Shown: positions 11,521-24,775, counted from the first letter of the stretch. The stretch is 64,000 nucleotides of DNA from Paragonimus skrjabini miyazakii (GCA_014338405.1 JTDE01000285.1:37868-101867); one strand, 5' to 3'. Program-made: numbers and translations. Notes: generated by a model from the letters alone, not told the origin.

Positions 11521-14500
11521 TTTAAAATCATCAATCTGTCAAACTACTTATTAGTAACACAGTGTTGTATAAATGACAGCGGATTGGTTAGGGACATTTT
11601 CGGTAAGCAATAAGTGTACAAATCGTTCAATTTGAAAATACTTTATTGCAGCAAGTCTGTTTCTGACCATACGGGGTGGGTAATTGGACTATTTTTGGTT
11701 GTTTTATTATTAATCAAGAAGTATTGTGTACAAATTTCACTCCATTCAGCTTTGAGGTTACGAACAGCCTGTCGTGGATTCAGCTATGTATCAAGGCTTA
11801 AGTCACTCTCCACCGTCAATATAGAGCAGATAAACGGGAACGACTTACCAAATGCTAGGCGCAGAGATGCAGGAGATGGACATGTTGCATCTACGGCATG
11901 TACCCGGTCCACTTTCTTTGAACACGTTCGTGTTTGTTCAGTCAACGACTGTGTTATCCGCCATGCGTGCAAAGAGCTCTGCCTCAGATGTGGTAAGCCG
12001 TAGGGATACATGGTGAAATGGATCAGGTGTATGGTTCTGACGAAGGTAATGAACTGGTGCTGATCCACTGTTGCACACTGAACACAAACACTCCATGGGA
12101 AGATGATTCGGTTACCCAGCCTTTTAGCAGTTACGAATGTGATAGCGATCGGTTTCGAAAATAAACTAAAAGTGGGTATTGAAAGACATTAGAGTGAAGT
12201 TGGTTTGTATAGCCCTTAGAGAAAAACAAATGGACACATGATTATGGAAAATAGCCGCAGTAAAAATACCCGGTCACTCACAAATGACTATGGTGTCATT
12301 GTGCTAAAGTCGTGACATGAAATCAACTGGCCAGGTATTGTGAGAACCGCATTTTCAGCGCCTCCCAAATGATACTACAGTCTCTAGGCCTTTTTTATCA
12401 GCTATTTGAATGTGATCACACTGTCATGTGACCCAGCTCTTAATCTTACTTTTGATCTGCTCATATCCTGCCAAAAAAGCAATGGGAAAAATCCAGGATT
12501 CCAGCAGATACTCAGCTGAAAATATACAATATATTCAAAAGACTTCATAGATCTACATATACTGCCATACTCTAACTAATAATGCCAGATTGAACCATTT
12601 ATGAGAAGCATGAGTCAACAAACAGTTGGATCAAGGCGGAGCGGACGACAAATACTAACATTAGCCCGTAAAGTAACTAGAAGCATTTCAAGACCTAACT
12701 AACGACCCGAATGTTATGTCTCCACTAGGACTGTTCGACGGTTGTCAAACAAAAGTTCATGGTTGAGTATAAGGAATTGAGCTAAACCACTTCACTAACT
12801 CTACCACAAACGCAACAATACTCATTTTGAGCCGAAGCACATGTTTGTTGTAAACCTTAGTGATCTTGGAACTTTTTCAGTTGTGACAAAAAATCATTCA
12901 AGATGAGCCAGAAGCATGTGGAGATTAGCGACCTATCCATCGAAAGAAGGATATTTGCTATGTGCTAACCATGAACATTCGAGAATGTTAGAGGTCATAA
13001 TTAGGCTTTCAGTAAGAATTGACTGGAACTCGTAAACAAAGGTGAGTATACAGACTGACAGCTGAATTGACGCTTATTCTGAAATAAGTATGAAACAGGT
13101 TACGTTCAAAACGTACCACAGCCTCTCATGAGAACTATGCCTGATTACCTTATGGATCTGAAATGAAGTTATAGGCACACGTAGCACTATACCAATGCGA
13201 AATTATAAAACAGCAGATAACCGCATAAAAATGTTGCGACTACTTGTCATAATTCTGTCTATTGCTTTCTAATAAGCAACTGGATTTGTCTGTTGGCCGC
13301 AAATTAAGCGATTGATCTCGCCCCCTTAATTTGAAGGGTACTAGTAAAAACTAGAATAACCATGTAAGTCTGTTACAGAGTGTATGAAACAGTTTTAATA
13401 GATGTTGTTTAATAATCTGATACTCTCACTACTAGAGTTGGTCGATTACCCTCCTAACAATTACCCGGTCTGAAGATCACATTTCTGAAAGGATCTCAAT
13501 ACTACAGACTCTTATCACAATGAAGCAAACAACGACATGCATATACTTTAAGATTAATCAATAGAGGTATGACACGTCCGACAAAACTGTTTCAATCGAA
13601 CGGAAGAATGGTAAATAGTGAAATTCATCACGAAGTCTCACAATCTTCTTGTCTGACTAACCGTTTAACATGTGGTAGAACGCCTGAACTAATACCATAC
13701 CTTACTTCTATCTCCACATTATTGTATTCTGTTCTGATTAGAGTGAAAGAGCGTAATTTTTGTCAAATGTACTTAGGAAATTACCACAGTGACTACGGAA
13801 ACATCGGAAATAAAATAGGGACTCTCATCTCTAAGTTTAAGACGGCGCTGACTTATCTGGCGACAGGGACGCGTGTCACCGAAACACGAGAGTTGTACAG
13901 ACCAGTTGATTGCAGTTGTGGGTCTATCTTAAAGTCACGAAACCTAATTGCTTGGAGTAGAAGACGTAAATTGTTTTCAAACACTTGACAAAGTGTCTGC
14001 GTGCGATTGTTCATTTCTGATGGTACCAACTGGTAAGCAAAAATGACGTTAGGAGACTGATACTTGATAGTAACAGCTGAGTTCAACCACTCAGTCTTTA
14101 AGTATACCCAGACTCAGATGGTCAGTCCATGGACAACAGGTGTAAGCTTGCCTCATCGAGCACTTTTTACCGATGCTGTGACCTACCCACCTAGGTGCGC
14201 CGTGGACAGACGGTGACTTGGTTTAGGGAAATTAAATCTATCATCAAAGGATTAGAGAGAGTTCTCCTTTCTGGTCCTCGTGACTCACACAATCGGTGGA
14301 CGAAAAAGTTGATGCAGATGGTGGCTAATCGGGCTCACTGGCGTGAATGTTGTTGTTAGGTCGGTTGCCTGTGCTGTAGGTGCAATAAACGATGCAGGAC
14401 AGTAAACGCCTCAAGGAAGCTGTCCGGTTGATGATACTCCTACTTTCACTTACGATTTGACCGTTTTATGTCCAAAGTGTAGACACCTTGATACAAACAC

Positions 14501-15262
14501 CTTGTAGGTATACTCGGAATTAGGGACCTCGAGTAACTCTAAAAATCGTGCTCAAATTAAAACCTTCTATGCAAGTAATAAGAAAACCTCGGACTGGTTG
14601 CATGAGACAAGAAGCCGAATTTATGAATGTACAACAGTATTGAAGAAATCGTAGTCATTCATTGGCTGACTTATTGGCACCCACAAAGTCAAACTGAAAG
14701 CTGATTGGTCCGATACGGAAAAAAACTTAGCAAATAAGGGGAAGTGTAACATTTAGGCTTTTCGTCCAATCCTGATGTGGTGTCTTAACGAGACGTTTGG
14801 ATTGGTCCCTTGTTAGACTTCGTATTGTGTCGGGATTTGAATAACCGTTGAATCAAGTAGATTTTCACCACTCTTGTACGGTAATTCGGTGGATAACTAA
14901 TACAGGCTTCAACGTATGAACGTTATTCTGTCTCAGAGAACATGACAACCTTCTATTAAGTTTGAAGGTCAGCGCACATCTGGTTACATCAGGTTCAGAT
15001 GTGTACTTTTCAAGCTGTTAACGGAAAACTACACGCTTTCATTAAGGCTTCGTCAAAAACGCTATTATCGTTGCTTATTCTGTTTTACACAGTCAGTTGT
15101 TGCGTCTGCAAATATGTTTTTCTGCATTCATTGTGTCGTGTTGGATCACGTCCCCGAGCTGTTCGGAACAAGAGATCTGTATGTAGTTGAAAAATAATCC
15201 ATCACTGCCCGTCTGTTAACGTCCGAAGGTTAGCAATAAAGTGGGAGAATCAATAGAATCAG
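11521..15262. other. No recognisable gene
   Basis: Contains open frames of 129 codons (11,614-12,003, plus) and 139 codons (13,569-13,988, plus). Neither has a recognised domain. The first is antiparallel to a 94-codon frame, and neither has a convincing pair of splice sites. A distant exon cannot be excluded. Confidence 0.4.
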
Positions 15263-15437
15263 ATGTTTCAACGGATCCACAAGTACGAATACAAACAGTT
15301 TAGACAGGAAGTAGCTTCTGGTTTTCCAAATTACAGTATTATACCTCTAAATGTTGTGAGTATTGACGATGGTGAGGATGATGTTGAAGATGAGGCTTCT
15401 CCGAAGATGATTACTCTGTTTACTTCAGTATATTTCG
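15263..15437 (+). CDS. Candidate internal exon, unknown protein
   Basis: An open stretch follows an AG acceptor at 15,261-15,262 and ends at a possible GT donor at 15,438. It encodes a hydrophilic peptide beginning MFQRIHKYEYKQF, with an acidic run around DDGEDDVEDE, which is unusual for random open frames in this DNA. An alternative donor GTGAGT lies inside it, near 15,355, and the acceptor's pyrimidine tract is weak. No family recognised. If real, it would belong with the other plus-strand candidates at 15.8, 18.1 and 22.2 kb. Low confidence. Confidence 0.3.
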
Positions 15438-15796
15438 GTAGACCTTGAAAACTGTTGTACGCTTTAATAGCGGAAGTCGTGTTGCTCGTCTGCAATGATA
15501 ATGGAATGATTCAACTATGTCTATTGTCGTGTTAAAAAGGAAATGACTAGAAAGGGACTACTCAACTGACTGTACACACTCAAAACACAAAAGAATAGGG
15601 TAAATTTTGAATTTTGGAGGCTAGTTAGAACTGGTCCAGTCATGTAACTGTGTTGGTGGTTAATTAAAGCTTGATGTGATCAGGCTTGTTGTCGATAACT
15701 CGGTTGATTTGCATCACGTTAATGATAGAAACAATTCAATTTTTCCCGGTTTTGATTCGATTTAATGACAGTAAACCAATGTTGTTACTTGGCGAT

Positions 15797-16050
15797 CAGC
15801 CCTATTGTCTCAATTCTTAGAAAATTCTCGCAGTGTGAACATCAAGAATATGTGTGCTGCTGTGTGGCAGAGCATTAACGATGTCCGGAGTGAGTTCACA
15901 CGTCGGCTGACTCACAGTTTTCCGGACGATGACCAGAAATTGTTTCACCACTCGTCGTGCAAACGCATGCCTATTCACTCTGGTCCGCTCCCGATATCGG
16001 ATGCCGCCGATTCGTCTTGTCTGACATATTTACCGGTTCTACATCCGTAG
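15797..16050 (+). CDS. Candidate exon, unknown protein
   Basis: An open plus-strand segment of about 80 codons ending in TAG, with GC content above its surroundings. The peptide includes CAAVWQSINDVRSEFTRRL and a serine/histidine-rich second half. An AG precedes it near 15,797, but the start is not fixed and no ATG opens the frame. It could be a terminal exon or chance. Confidence 0.25.
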
Positions 16051-18141
16051 TCGGTGATAATGTCAACCAGACAACAGTGTCTGCTTAGTAGTCTGTTGTG
16101 TAGCTACCAGTGACTGTCCTCGAATCAAATGTCCAGTCAGAGTATAAGAATTGGATAATTTTGCCAAGTGACCACCGTTCTTTGTCCTTTGTGAATCGAA
16201 ACATTTCCAATCGGAAGGACTGATTATGCTAAGATGGTGATGCAATAAATCACCTGTGCAAACGTTTGTTATTGATAGAATCAAAATCACACAGAGGAGC
16301 CGGAATCTACAGCTAACATAGTAATCACTACCTTCAGGACAACCCAAATCAACCCGACGGTTGTCCAGTTCTTTACAAATGACACCTACACACAAAACCA
16401 CTGGTTTCACTAGGATCAATTAAGATCGGGAGTATTCAGAAATTCGCTTAATTATGTGGCGATTTTCTCCAAATCAGTCCACTTCTATTTTTTATACTAA
16501 CGTATAATTGATGTATTATGCTTTTAGTGGGATCAAACGGTAGACTGTAAATGCTGGGAAATTTTGGGGCTGAACGGTGATCCAGAAATCCCCAGCGCAC
16601 AACGGACCACAGTAAAACGTAGATTTTATCTTAGTCTGTATCTACACGTTCCAAGTGAATTTGCGATGATGACTGTCTGAAGACGGATAGTGTTTAACCA
16701 TGAGAACCACTGCCTCCCAAGCGCCTATCCACAAACGTTCACTGAAGTTTACACAAAACATAACAGTTAAAGATGCAGTGTAACTAAACTTGAGTACTAC
16801 ATACATTAGACTGCTAGTTAATCGCATTCATACATGTTAGGATACAATCTATGTTGTGTTGTGTATGCAACTCGCTTTTATCCACTGTTCAGCCAACAAC
16901 TCATCGTACGAAAACTGTATAAAAAAATGACTTGAGCGATTAGTTCATGTTCCTTGATCTGGTCTTGAAGAACAGGTTGCTTTCCCCAGACAACAAAAAG
17001 CCGTTTTGATGAACCCGAGACCACCATCCACGTTGTTTGACATACGGTGCAGTTCTGGCTCATCTGGTCGAAAGTGAACATCAAGCGAACACTACTAGAA
17101 AGTGCAGCATACTACGACACTTCTCAAGGGCTACCTTGAGATGTGTCATGACATAACATCAGTTCCACGTTTATCACGGTCAGTATGATTACATCGATCT
17201 GGCGTTATCAACTGATCTGACGCTGTTTGACAACTTCAGCGGCTTCGTATTCAGCGATTATTCACTACAGTTAAGAAATCTGACACCGTTGGTCAGTGAC
17301 GAGATGATATGAAACACTAATATTTCACAACATTCATCTTCATATTGTGCCAGGTAACAGTTTATGCATACTTCCAAACTGATATCCGTTCAACGTCAAT
17401 TTTGTCTTTGTGCAACCCCATTATCGGGTAGAGGAGATAGGAGAATTACTTAAGCTTACCCTATGTTGGTGAGGGTCTATACAAATGTGTCAACCAGCAT
17501 AATGTGTGTGGGGCAAACTCGCTCCTAGCTTGTATATTCGGGAGCTGTGCACGTAAAGTGTCATCCTTCCTAAGTGTGTCGAACCTTGCCTACATACGCT
17601 GGTCTGGGGGTATGTATTTACTCGAAATGAATGTCGTCGTGCCGTTGCCACTACCACCTCATTGTCCAACACGTATCTGATGGTTGATGAACATCGGTCA
17701 TTCCCTTGGTCACTATTTTTCACTCTTGATGTTCATTAGTTCATTTGATTGAACACAATTCCAGTGTGTTCTGCATGTAGACCAGTGAAAACGAAGAATG
17801 AGCTCTGCACACACAGAAGTCAGGGTCCGTTTGTAAAAGTGCAGCGACTCCGATCGAAAATCGTGTACTTTTCATGTCTGATCCGCACCGTATGAACAAT
17901 TATGCCTGTCTTGTCCATTTATTTGGTTTAAGGGTACATACGATTTGATGTGGATAGTCCGTTGGCTACTGATTTCATCTCGCTAACCATGGTGATTATC
18001 ATGAGCTTTGCCTAAATCATACACATTGACGGACGATAAATGGTGTTTGCACGTTTGACCGCTATTTTAAAACTGTCATGCAAACAAAGCGTACTGAGTC
18101 GTCAACACCACCAGCTAGGTCATGCATTCATTGTTAATCAG
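16051..18141. other. No recognisable gene
   Basis: The largest open frames are 118 codons (16,063-16,419, minus) and 77 codons (17,490-17,723, minus), without recognised motifs. If the flanking candidate exons are real, this would be intron. Confidence 0.4.
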
Positions 18142-18394
18142 TAGATATTGCATGTGCACGTACACAAAAGTCCGGATGAAATCAATGTACCCGTTTGATC
18201 AGCGTAGGCAGAAACTGTTTTTTGATTATGTGGGCCTAATGCATGACTCAGTTCGGAAGCATAGGATTGTTGACCGAGTATTAACGAGATGCAGACAAAT
18301 TGCTGACGCAATTCCCAGGTTGCAGTTTTCTCTTCTGTTTGATGAAATCACTAACTGGAAAATCCATCCCATAATGAAATATCGGTTTATGCAG
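18142..18394 (+). CDS. Candidate internal exon, unknown conserved-looking protein
   Basis: A plus-strand segment between an AG at 18,140-18,141 (preceded by a T-rich stretch) and a donor CAG/GTAGGG at 18,395. The donor lies on a codon boundary. The peptide has a natural amphipathic composition, with YPFDQRRQKLFFDYVGLMHD followed by RVLTRCRQIADAIPRLQFSL. Its balanced charge and low cysteine and serine content set it apart from the noise frames in this window. I do not recognise the family. The acceptor could instead be the AG at about 18,168. One of the two best candidate exons of the window. Confidence 0.4.
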
Positions 18395-18545
18395 GTAGGG
18401 ATTTTAATACGTTAAATAGTATTTAGTATTCACTAGACTGTAGCTTACATCTAGTGTAACCTCACAATTTATGATGAGTAGTTTCCAGTCAAATTGATCA
18501 AAAGTGATCAGTCATAAAGCCATGCATCTGTTAGAAGATAGATGG

Positions 18546-19012
18546 ATTTGTTACGGTAACCCTGAGAAGCAGTCGATTCACACAACTAATTACATTTTCC
18601 GGATGCTGACTTCCACATATCCATGTATAATCTCATATCTTCCAATCCGTTTAATACATGTTAACACAAACTTTCTGTCTGTCTTCTATACGTTTGGGAT
18701 TCCTCATCCGGATCATTCCAATCACCACATTCTAACAAATTGCTAGAACTGGTTCGACTTAGTTATTGCCGATTGTCAATTGTTGAAACACAGGTGATGA
18801 TAATCACATTGTCTGTTTGCGTGAGTCAACTTGGAATAGATGAGCAGTGAAGTTTGTTGCCATTATTTCATTAACACAGCGAATTTGTGTAGATCTTGGA
18901 ATGTGCACTCCGATTCACGGGATGAGTATATGCTGAAGTTGTCGTGATACTGGGATTATGTACTAGGCTAATCTAAATGAGTTGCCTCAATCCAACGTTC
19001 TACCCTCAACTA
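18546..19012 (+). repeat. Unclassified interspersed repeat, copy 2 (inverted partner at 5.0-5.4 kb)
   Basis: Inverted match of 4,962-5,428. The stretch from about 18,745 to 18,880 is essentially identical between copies. The two copies lie 13 kb apart in opposite orientation. Sequence outside the block differs on both sides, which argues for two insertions rather than one large inverted duplication. Confidence 0.85.
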
Positions 19013-19794
19013 CACGGCAATCATTTTTTCTTCCTGGTTTTTGGGGTAACCGTTGGATCCATGTGTTCTATCATTTTATCGAACTCTATTGGCAATCAAC
19101 GTACGAAGTAAAAATAAGATACTCCGCACCTAACTCTTTCTAGGTCATCTGAAGATTTGCCATCCGAATGAAACCACTCACAGAACTGTCACCGGAAGTT
19201 GTATTTGTGAAATCAACTGCAAGCCTCCTACTCATATATGCCATACTAGAAACTCAAATGGATAAGTGTGGCAAACATCCAAAGTGATGTTTTCGTTTAA
19301 GTCGAAAGCAGTCTTTGAAATCTTTCTGATCCCCTAATTTTGGTTAGAAATAGTTGGTAGCATAGTATAATGTTATCGATGAAAGCCGCAACAGACGTTT
19401 GTTTCCTCAAAAACCTTTGCTAGACAGTCTGTTGCGGTTCCGCAACACGTTCATTCTATAAAATCATAATAGAAACCCACCGTTGAAGTGATTCGTTTGA
19501 GCTGATATAAAAAAGGTCCACTTCTAAATTTTGTGGATATGAATTTTAAGCTGCCCTCTGCTGTTAAGCTATTCTTAGGTCTGATGTCCAATATAATTGG
19601 TCATCAAAACTGTCACACTTCAGTATACGTTATAAAGGAGCGTCTTTGTTGAAAATGACATTATCGCTAATCAAAAGTGTTGAACCGATTGCTTGGAAAG
19701 CGCTATATGCCATATACATCTGGGTATTCCTATTCTGTAAATTGCTGGTGACTCACCATGGGTTAACACTACCGAGCATACGGCTCACTGAAAG

Positions 19795-20065
19795 ATGTTT
19801 TCTACACCATGTGCATTTCCACCAGCCACAACAGTACGCGCGTCGACCGATCGTGCCGATGGTCACACAAGCTCGATTCAACTCTAAACAATGTTTGCCA
19901 GTTTGCTTTGTCGGTCCTGTGAGTTACCACTGCATAACCGAAACTAACAAAATGACAGCCCGGATGGGCTCACCTGACCAACTGTCATCAAGGATTGATT
20001 CAGCTGGAGCATTATCATCTCGAGGTGACACTTCTACAGAAGAATCCCCTGCTCATCGGCCCTGA
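19795..20065 (+). CDS. Candidate terminal exon, unknown protein
   Basis: Plus-strand open segment preceded by an AG at 19,793-19,794 and closed by TGA at 20,063. Its second half is more GC-rich than its neighbourhood and encodes a serine-rich tail (QLSSRIDSAGALSSRGDTS), typical of disordered protein ends. The acceptor has a poor pyrimidine tract. No family recognised; chance is a serious alternative. Confidence 0.22.
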
Positions 20066-22160
20066 AATTTATTTGACCACATAATACTAGTGTGGCAGAC
20101 CATTCAAAAAATGGTCCTTTAGTTCTGGCAAACAGAACAATCGTTAGTAGTATGATAAAATCGTTTTGTCAAAGAACATATCAGGCGGCACAACGGTTAG
20201 TGAATGTAGACGCTGTCCGATGAACTAGCCAACCACTGTCCTTCGTGATTTGAATCGATTTGAGTCATAGTTCGGTTGGGATCAGAACAGCACAAAGAGA
20301 TCTTAATAAAGCAGCTGCGTTGCACCCTAATGACTAACTGATCTTACATAACTTGTTCAGCGCTGTGAATGAACCAGACTTTGTGATGTTTTTTCCAGTT
20401 ATTCATTGCCAGTGAGGTTTTGCCGGGTTTGGTACGTTGTGTAGCCCTTGTGTTCACTTACCAAGGTAAACATCGTCCCACGTGGTAAAACTTAGTGCTT
20501 TAGTTCCCAATATAGACAGTTTCCATGCTGAATAGTCTCTGTCTAAAACCTAGACATTTTTGTATCTTATCCGCGGTTCTCGCTATTGCATTCAAACCCA
20601 ATCTCACAAAATTATCTGACTAGAGTACTTAATTCATAGTCATTCCTGAAGTGCAATAATTTGTGTTGTGTACGTTCAGGTAATGACAACAAGGAGTTTC
20701 CTTTGTTCTAAATGTATTATGTTTGCAAAAATAATCATAGAATAATCACGATACCCATACCGATTTTGAAAAACCCGTATGGGTTTCACGGAATAAGAAC
20801 AGTCGGATCATTTCTAGTGTACCCCTATATTTTGTCAGTGGCATGAATCCAACATGAGTTTGTCATGGTCACGACATTGACTCCTATTGGAACATACTAC
20901 GTTGCTCACTTCGTATTCAGTTAAATTCAGTGGTCATTGGGTGATCACTTTGGTTTTGCTACGTAGATATTGCTAACTGTAGAGTACATTCTTACAGTTG
21001 TAATGAAATTGTTACCAGATACATCGAGGAGAGATGAGTTTTTGATTCTACCTACTGTTTTCAAAACTGAGAAGTGTTGTAACAATTGAAGCATGTAAGC
21101 TAAAACATTCTACTTCATTTTGTCCCGATAATTCATCTCAATCAAACACGAATTTATCACATGTGCTTGTCTCAGAACCGGATCGAATAAGCCGATTGAT
21201 CAATACAGAGGCCTATACACGCAGAACCCGACTGAACATATAGATAAGTTGCACCGATGTAGTGAGAAATGGGAGCGATAATGGGAAAAAGCAACATGAA
21301 TAAGTATGTGAAAAAATTTGGTACTCGGTTGTATCCATAAAAAATAAAGAAGCCAAAACAAATAGGATATTGTTCCTAACGATGAAAATTCAAAATTCAC
21401 TCTACTATGTCACTAATACTACGTGGGACGAGTTTGTAATCACTGTTGCATTGAAAACAGTAGGCCTGTTGAATATGATAACTCGGTTGTTCATATATGG
21501 ATAGTAATCAAAGTTACAGATAATTTAACATTCCATATTAATGAAATGTAGCTGGCTGAATCCTCGATTGATCGGGTTGTCTAAAAATGGAGAGGCGCAG
21601 TTATCATTAACTAGCGACAGTCATACATGAAAAGTAAGCAGTTCTCTCCAACTCCCTACCCCGATTCATTGTGCACTTACGTCGACACACACGGGTCAGT
21701 GTTGATCCTCTGGCTTACTTTTTGCTAAATACCGTGATGTTTTCTTCGTGCCCATTTTCATGTCCTTCAAGGTTGTGATTGCAGTACTGTCCATGGTATT
21801 ACTTTGCCATGTATATTCTAGAAGTTATGTTCTCTTACGTCGAACTCTCAAGTTAGATCATATGTACTGTAGATTACCAAATCGATTCATTTGTGCTCAC
21901 TACAACGTCTTCTTGTTCTACCTGCTGTCATGTAAATCCATTGAATGGTAACGGTCAACCGATCGAAACAAAATAAGTTTAGAGAATATTGTGGAAAGAC
22001 TTGAGCTCTCTCAAAAAGCTGCTCTAGTGGCATTTCAGTGTTGGACTATAGAGCCAATCTGACTTGTAGCAGTAAACGCCTGAAGTGTAACCATGTAACT
22101 TCAGCCATGGTATCATCAGTCTATCCATAGATTAAATCACCACCAGATTGTCGTCTGTAG
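20066..22160. other. No recognisable gene
   Basis: AT-rich DNA with short open frames only; nothing recognised. Confidence 0.45.
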
Positions 22161-22334
22161 ATGCTCAAGATGTTGCTGAGTCATCTATCCTACAATACCC
22201 GTGGGCGTAATCTTAAATTTACATCATTGAAACATAACAGTGATTCATCAGTCAACACTCTCTACGCCTCATTCGCTCACAAGATGTTCTGGTACCAACA
22301 TGCCGGTTTAGATAGAAGAACTGTGTTTAGTAGG
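22161..22334 (+). CDS. Candidate internal exon, phase 0-0, unknown protein
   Basis: The splice sites are the best in the window: a T-rich tract ending TCGTCTGTAG just before 22,161, and a consensus donor AGG/GTAAGT right after 22,334. The 174 bases between them are an exact 58 codons, open in one frame only; the other two contain stops. The peptide is basic and starts MLKMLLSHLSYN; the Met is probably internal. I recognise no domain. Exon size and phase suit a long-intron flatworm gene. Confidence 0.45.
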
Positions 22335-23814
22335 GTAAGTTACTGTGAACACACGTAAGGTTTATTGAGAAATAGTGACCAGATGAATTACCCTTAGTTA
22401 GCATGCGCAACGTAATTGTTCGATACCAAGAACCAAACAATAAATCAATGATTTCTTCGTTTACTCTGCATGAATGAATAGTCAACAAGTGGTCGCATCT
22501 AAAATAAAAGTTAGTGTAAAGTATGATCATTTTACTGTCCAAATAAATTTGACTCGTGTTCAGCTAACATTGGAGAATATCCAACTCATCTGACCGTCTA
22601 TTTCAAATGGTGTATTTGTTAAATGAGTAAGAAACGCTTAACGATAAGCACTATTTCGTTGTCTATTCCTTAATGCAAAATACTTGAGTGCAATGTGATG
22701 GCCAGATATTTCCAACTGATCGCTTGTATTGTCCAACATAAGTCCGAGACAGAGTATCAACTATAAACTAGACCCCTTCATCGAACCATGTTTGCTTATA
22801 GACAGTCATTTCAGTGTCAGGGTTATGTTCTCATGGATGTAATTCCTATCGTTAGTTGTCTTTTTCCACGACTTGTTCACGCTTCCGTGTCGCTCAGTAC
22901 AACCGTTCTACATGGACACGTACAGACACGGCTGCTATATTACGAACGAACAGTCTCTTCGAGGATCGACTGGACACGTTGTAGCCCTTGTGGTGAGCTG
23001 CAGTAAAAACCAGTGCAAGCTCTTACAAAGAGTTACTCGGGACTGGAGGTTAGTGAACTTCTTGAGATTCATAAAACATACCGTTGGTTTGATTTGAATG
23101 GATTACACATAGGTAATGAACATCAGGGCTTATGTTAAAGAACGACCATGTCTATCGGCTCGCCTACGAGCAATACCTCCAGTTGTAAGTCAGGTTGATA
23201 AACTTATAATATCTTCGTGACGGTTTCATAACTATAATGATCCTCGATTTGTCTGTCAAAAGCACACTGATCTTTTGCGGTAGTAGTTTACGGCTTCATG
23301 TAATAGGTAACTACGGCCGATACTGACAATCGTCTTCAGGGCTGAGTGCTAGTGACCTTGGTGCGCCATGCATGTGACTGTTAGGGGTCCCAAAAAACCG
23401 GTTTGTCTATAACGCTTCATGTGATCGTTCGTCTTTCAAATCCACGTGGAACCGTCGTACGCGAGAGCATGGCCACGTCATGTACAGTTAGCACAGATGT
23501 GTACGGCCTTGTGGAAGCAGTCTTCGTGGGAATTTGGCTGTCCGCACCCGAAGGTCTAAGGCAGACAGTTGCGTCTGCGTGCCATGTCCCGAGGCGGGGA
23601 TTCATATTTTGTAGACTGGTGTGCACGCCGCACGTCATCACAACGACCAAAGGGAACAGAAATTGAGCGACATGAATCGATAAGGTACAACCAATAGGAA
23701 AAGAGTACGATCTGTGATGGCCTGATGTGCAGTCGTATGTGCGTAGGTGCGTGCGTGTATGCAAACAACACAGATACACTGCGGACGCTGTGGGAGTTTC
23801 GGCCCCAATCCGCA
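22335..23814. other. No recognisable gene
   Basis: Several overlapping open frames on both strands (longest 150 codons, 23,417-23,869, minus) lie in a GC-richer patch and have no recognised motif. The 150-codon frame runs antisense into the LINE copy that starts near 23,815. Confidence 0.4.
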
Positions 23815-24775
23815 TGCTTTGTATGCAGGCGACAATGCGCTGTCTACATACTGAGAGGACTAACTTCAACGACTGGTCACAGCTTTCGTGAATGCGGCAT
23901 TCAAAAGTGGTGTGAATATCAACACAGGTAAAACATTTCCTCTTTCAGCTTTCCCCGAACGGAAGTGCTGTGTCTCCACCTGGAATCCGCATCGATAAAA
24001 ACACCGTTGATAACTGCACAGACCTCTGCTATTTGGGTACTGATCTTTTAGTAGATCTGTCCATGGTCCACGTGTTGCGAATCGTGTGGCGAGGGCTGAC
24101 GTTTCTTTCGAATGATGTGTCTGGAAGAACCACAGCTTGAAGATGAAAACCAAACTGCTTGTCTACTACTCAATGGTGCTGTCTATGCTGTTGTAGTGCA
24201 GTGGGACTTTGACGTTGTATCACAAGAATGTGCGGTATCCGAGCCGTTTCATTTGGTAATGTCTAGAACGCATCCGGGGTATTCAGTGGTTGGGCATGGT
24301 TTCGAACACTTCCGCAAGTGGTCACGGACGGACTTGAAGCCATGCTGATGCTCAGTCAACTTGATTGGCTAGGATACTTTAGTAGGATGAGCAACGACCG
24401 GATTCTTAAGACCCTACTGTGCGGGTAAGTAAAAGCAGGTAAACGAACTCCTGATGGTCAGAAGCACGGTTATCAGGATGCTATTCAGGCTGTGATATCG
24501 ATGTTTGGTTTTGGGAGGACAACCTTGAACCGGCCGATCTGGAGGAATCCAGTTCGGACGGGCGTCCAACAGTTTAAAGAGCAACAATTGTGCGGCCGTG
24601 AATTGAAGCATACAATTGGCAAATGAATCGTATGCGTCATAGGTCGTGGTGGCATAACTATATGGCGTTGCGATTAATGTGACCGCGAGTGCCCCGGTCA
24701 TCTCGGATTGTCAGGTCATTGGTGTACTCGTAGCGCACTGTCAAAGAAAAGATGATTACGTTAGATGCAAGTAAG
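23815..24775 (+). mobile_element. Non-LTR retrotransposon (LINE), copy 2, 5'-truncated and decayed
   Basis: Plus-strand relative of the LINE at 7.4-9.4 kb. It starts around the catalytic box, where the expected FADD reads AGDN (23,825-23,836). It continues with LQRLVTAF, NINTGKTF, a CTDLCYLG equivalent, WKNHSLK, and C-terminal blocks matching GGQKRR and VQQFKEQQL in shifted frames. Several frameshifts and stops separate these blocks. The 3' UTR is collinear with copy 1 up to about 24,770. Divergence between the copies is considerable, so both insertions are old. Confidence 0.85.

Noticed and set aside
13569..13988. 139-codon open frame as a gene
   Set aside because: No recognised domain, no clear splice sites, composition like surrounding DNA.
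23417..23869. 150-codon minus-strand frame as a gene
   Set aside because: Cysteine- and histidine-rich noise from GC-richer DNA; overlaps the start of the LINE on the opposite strand.
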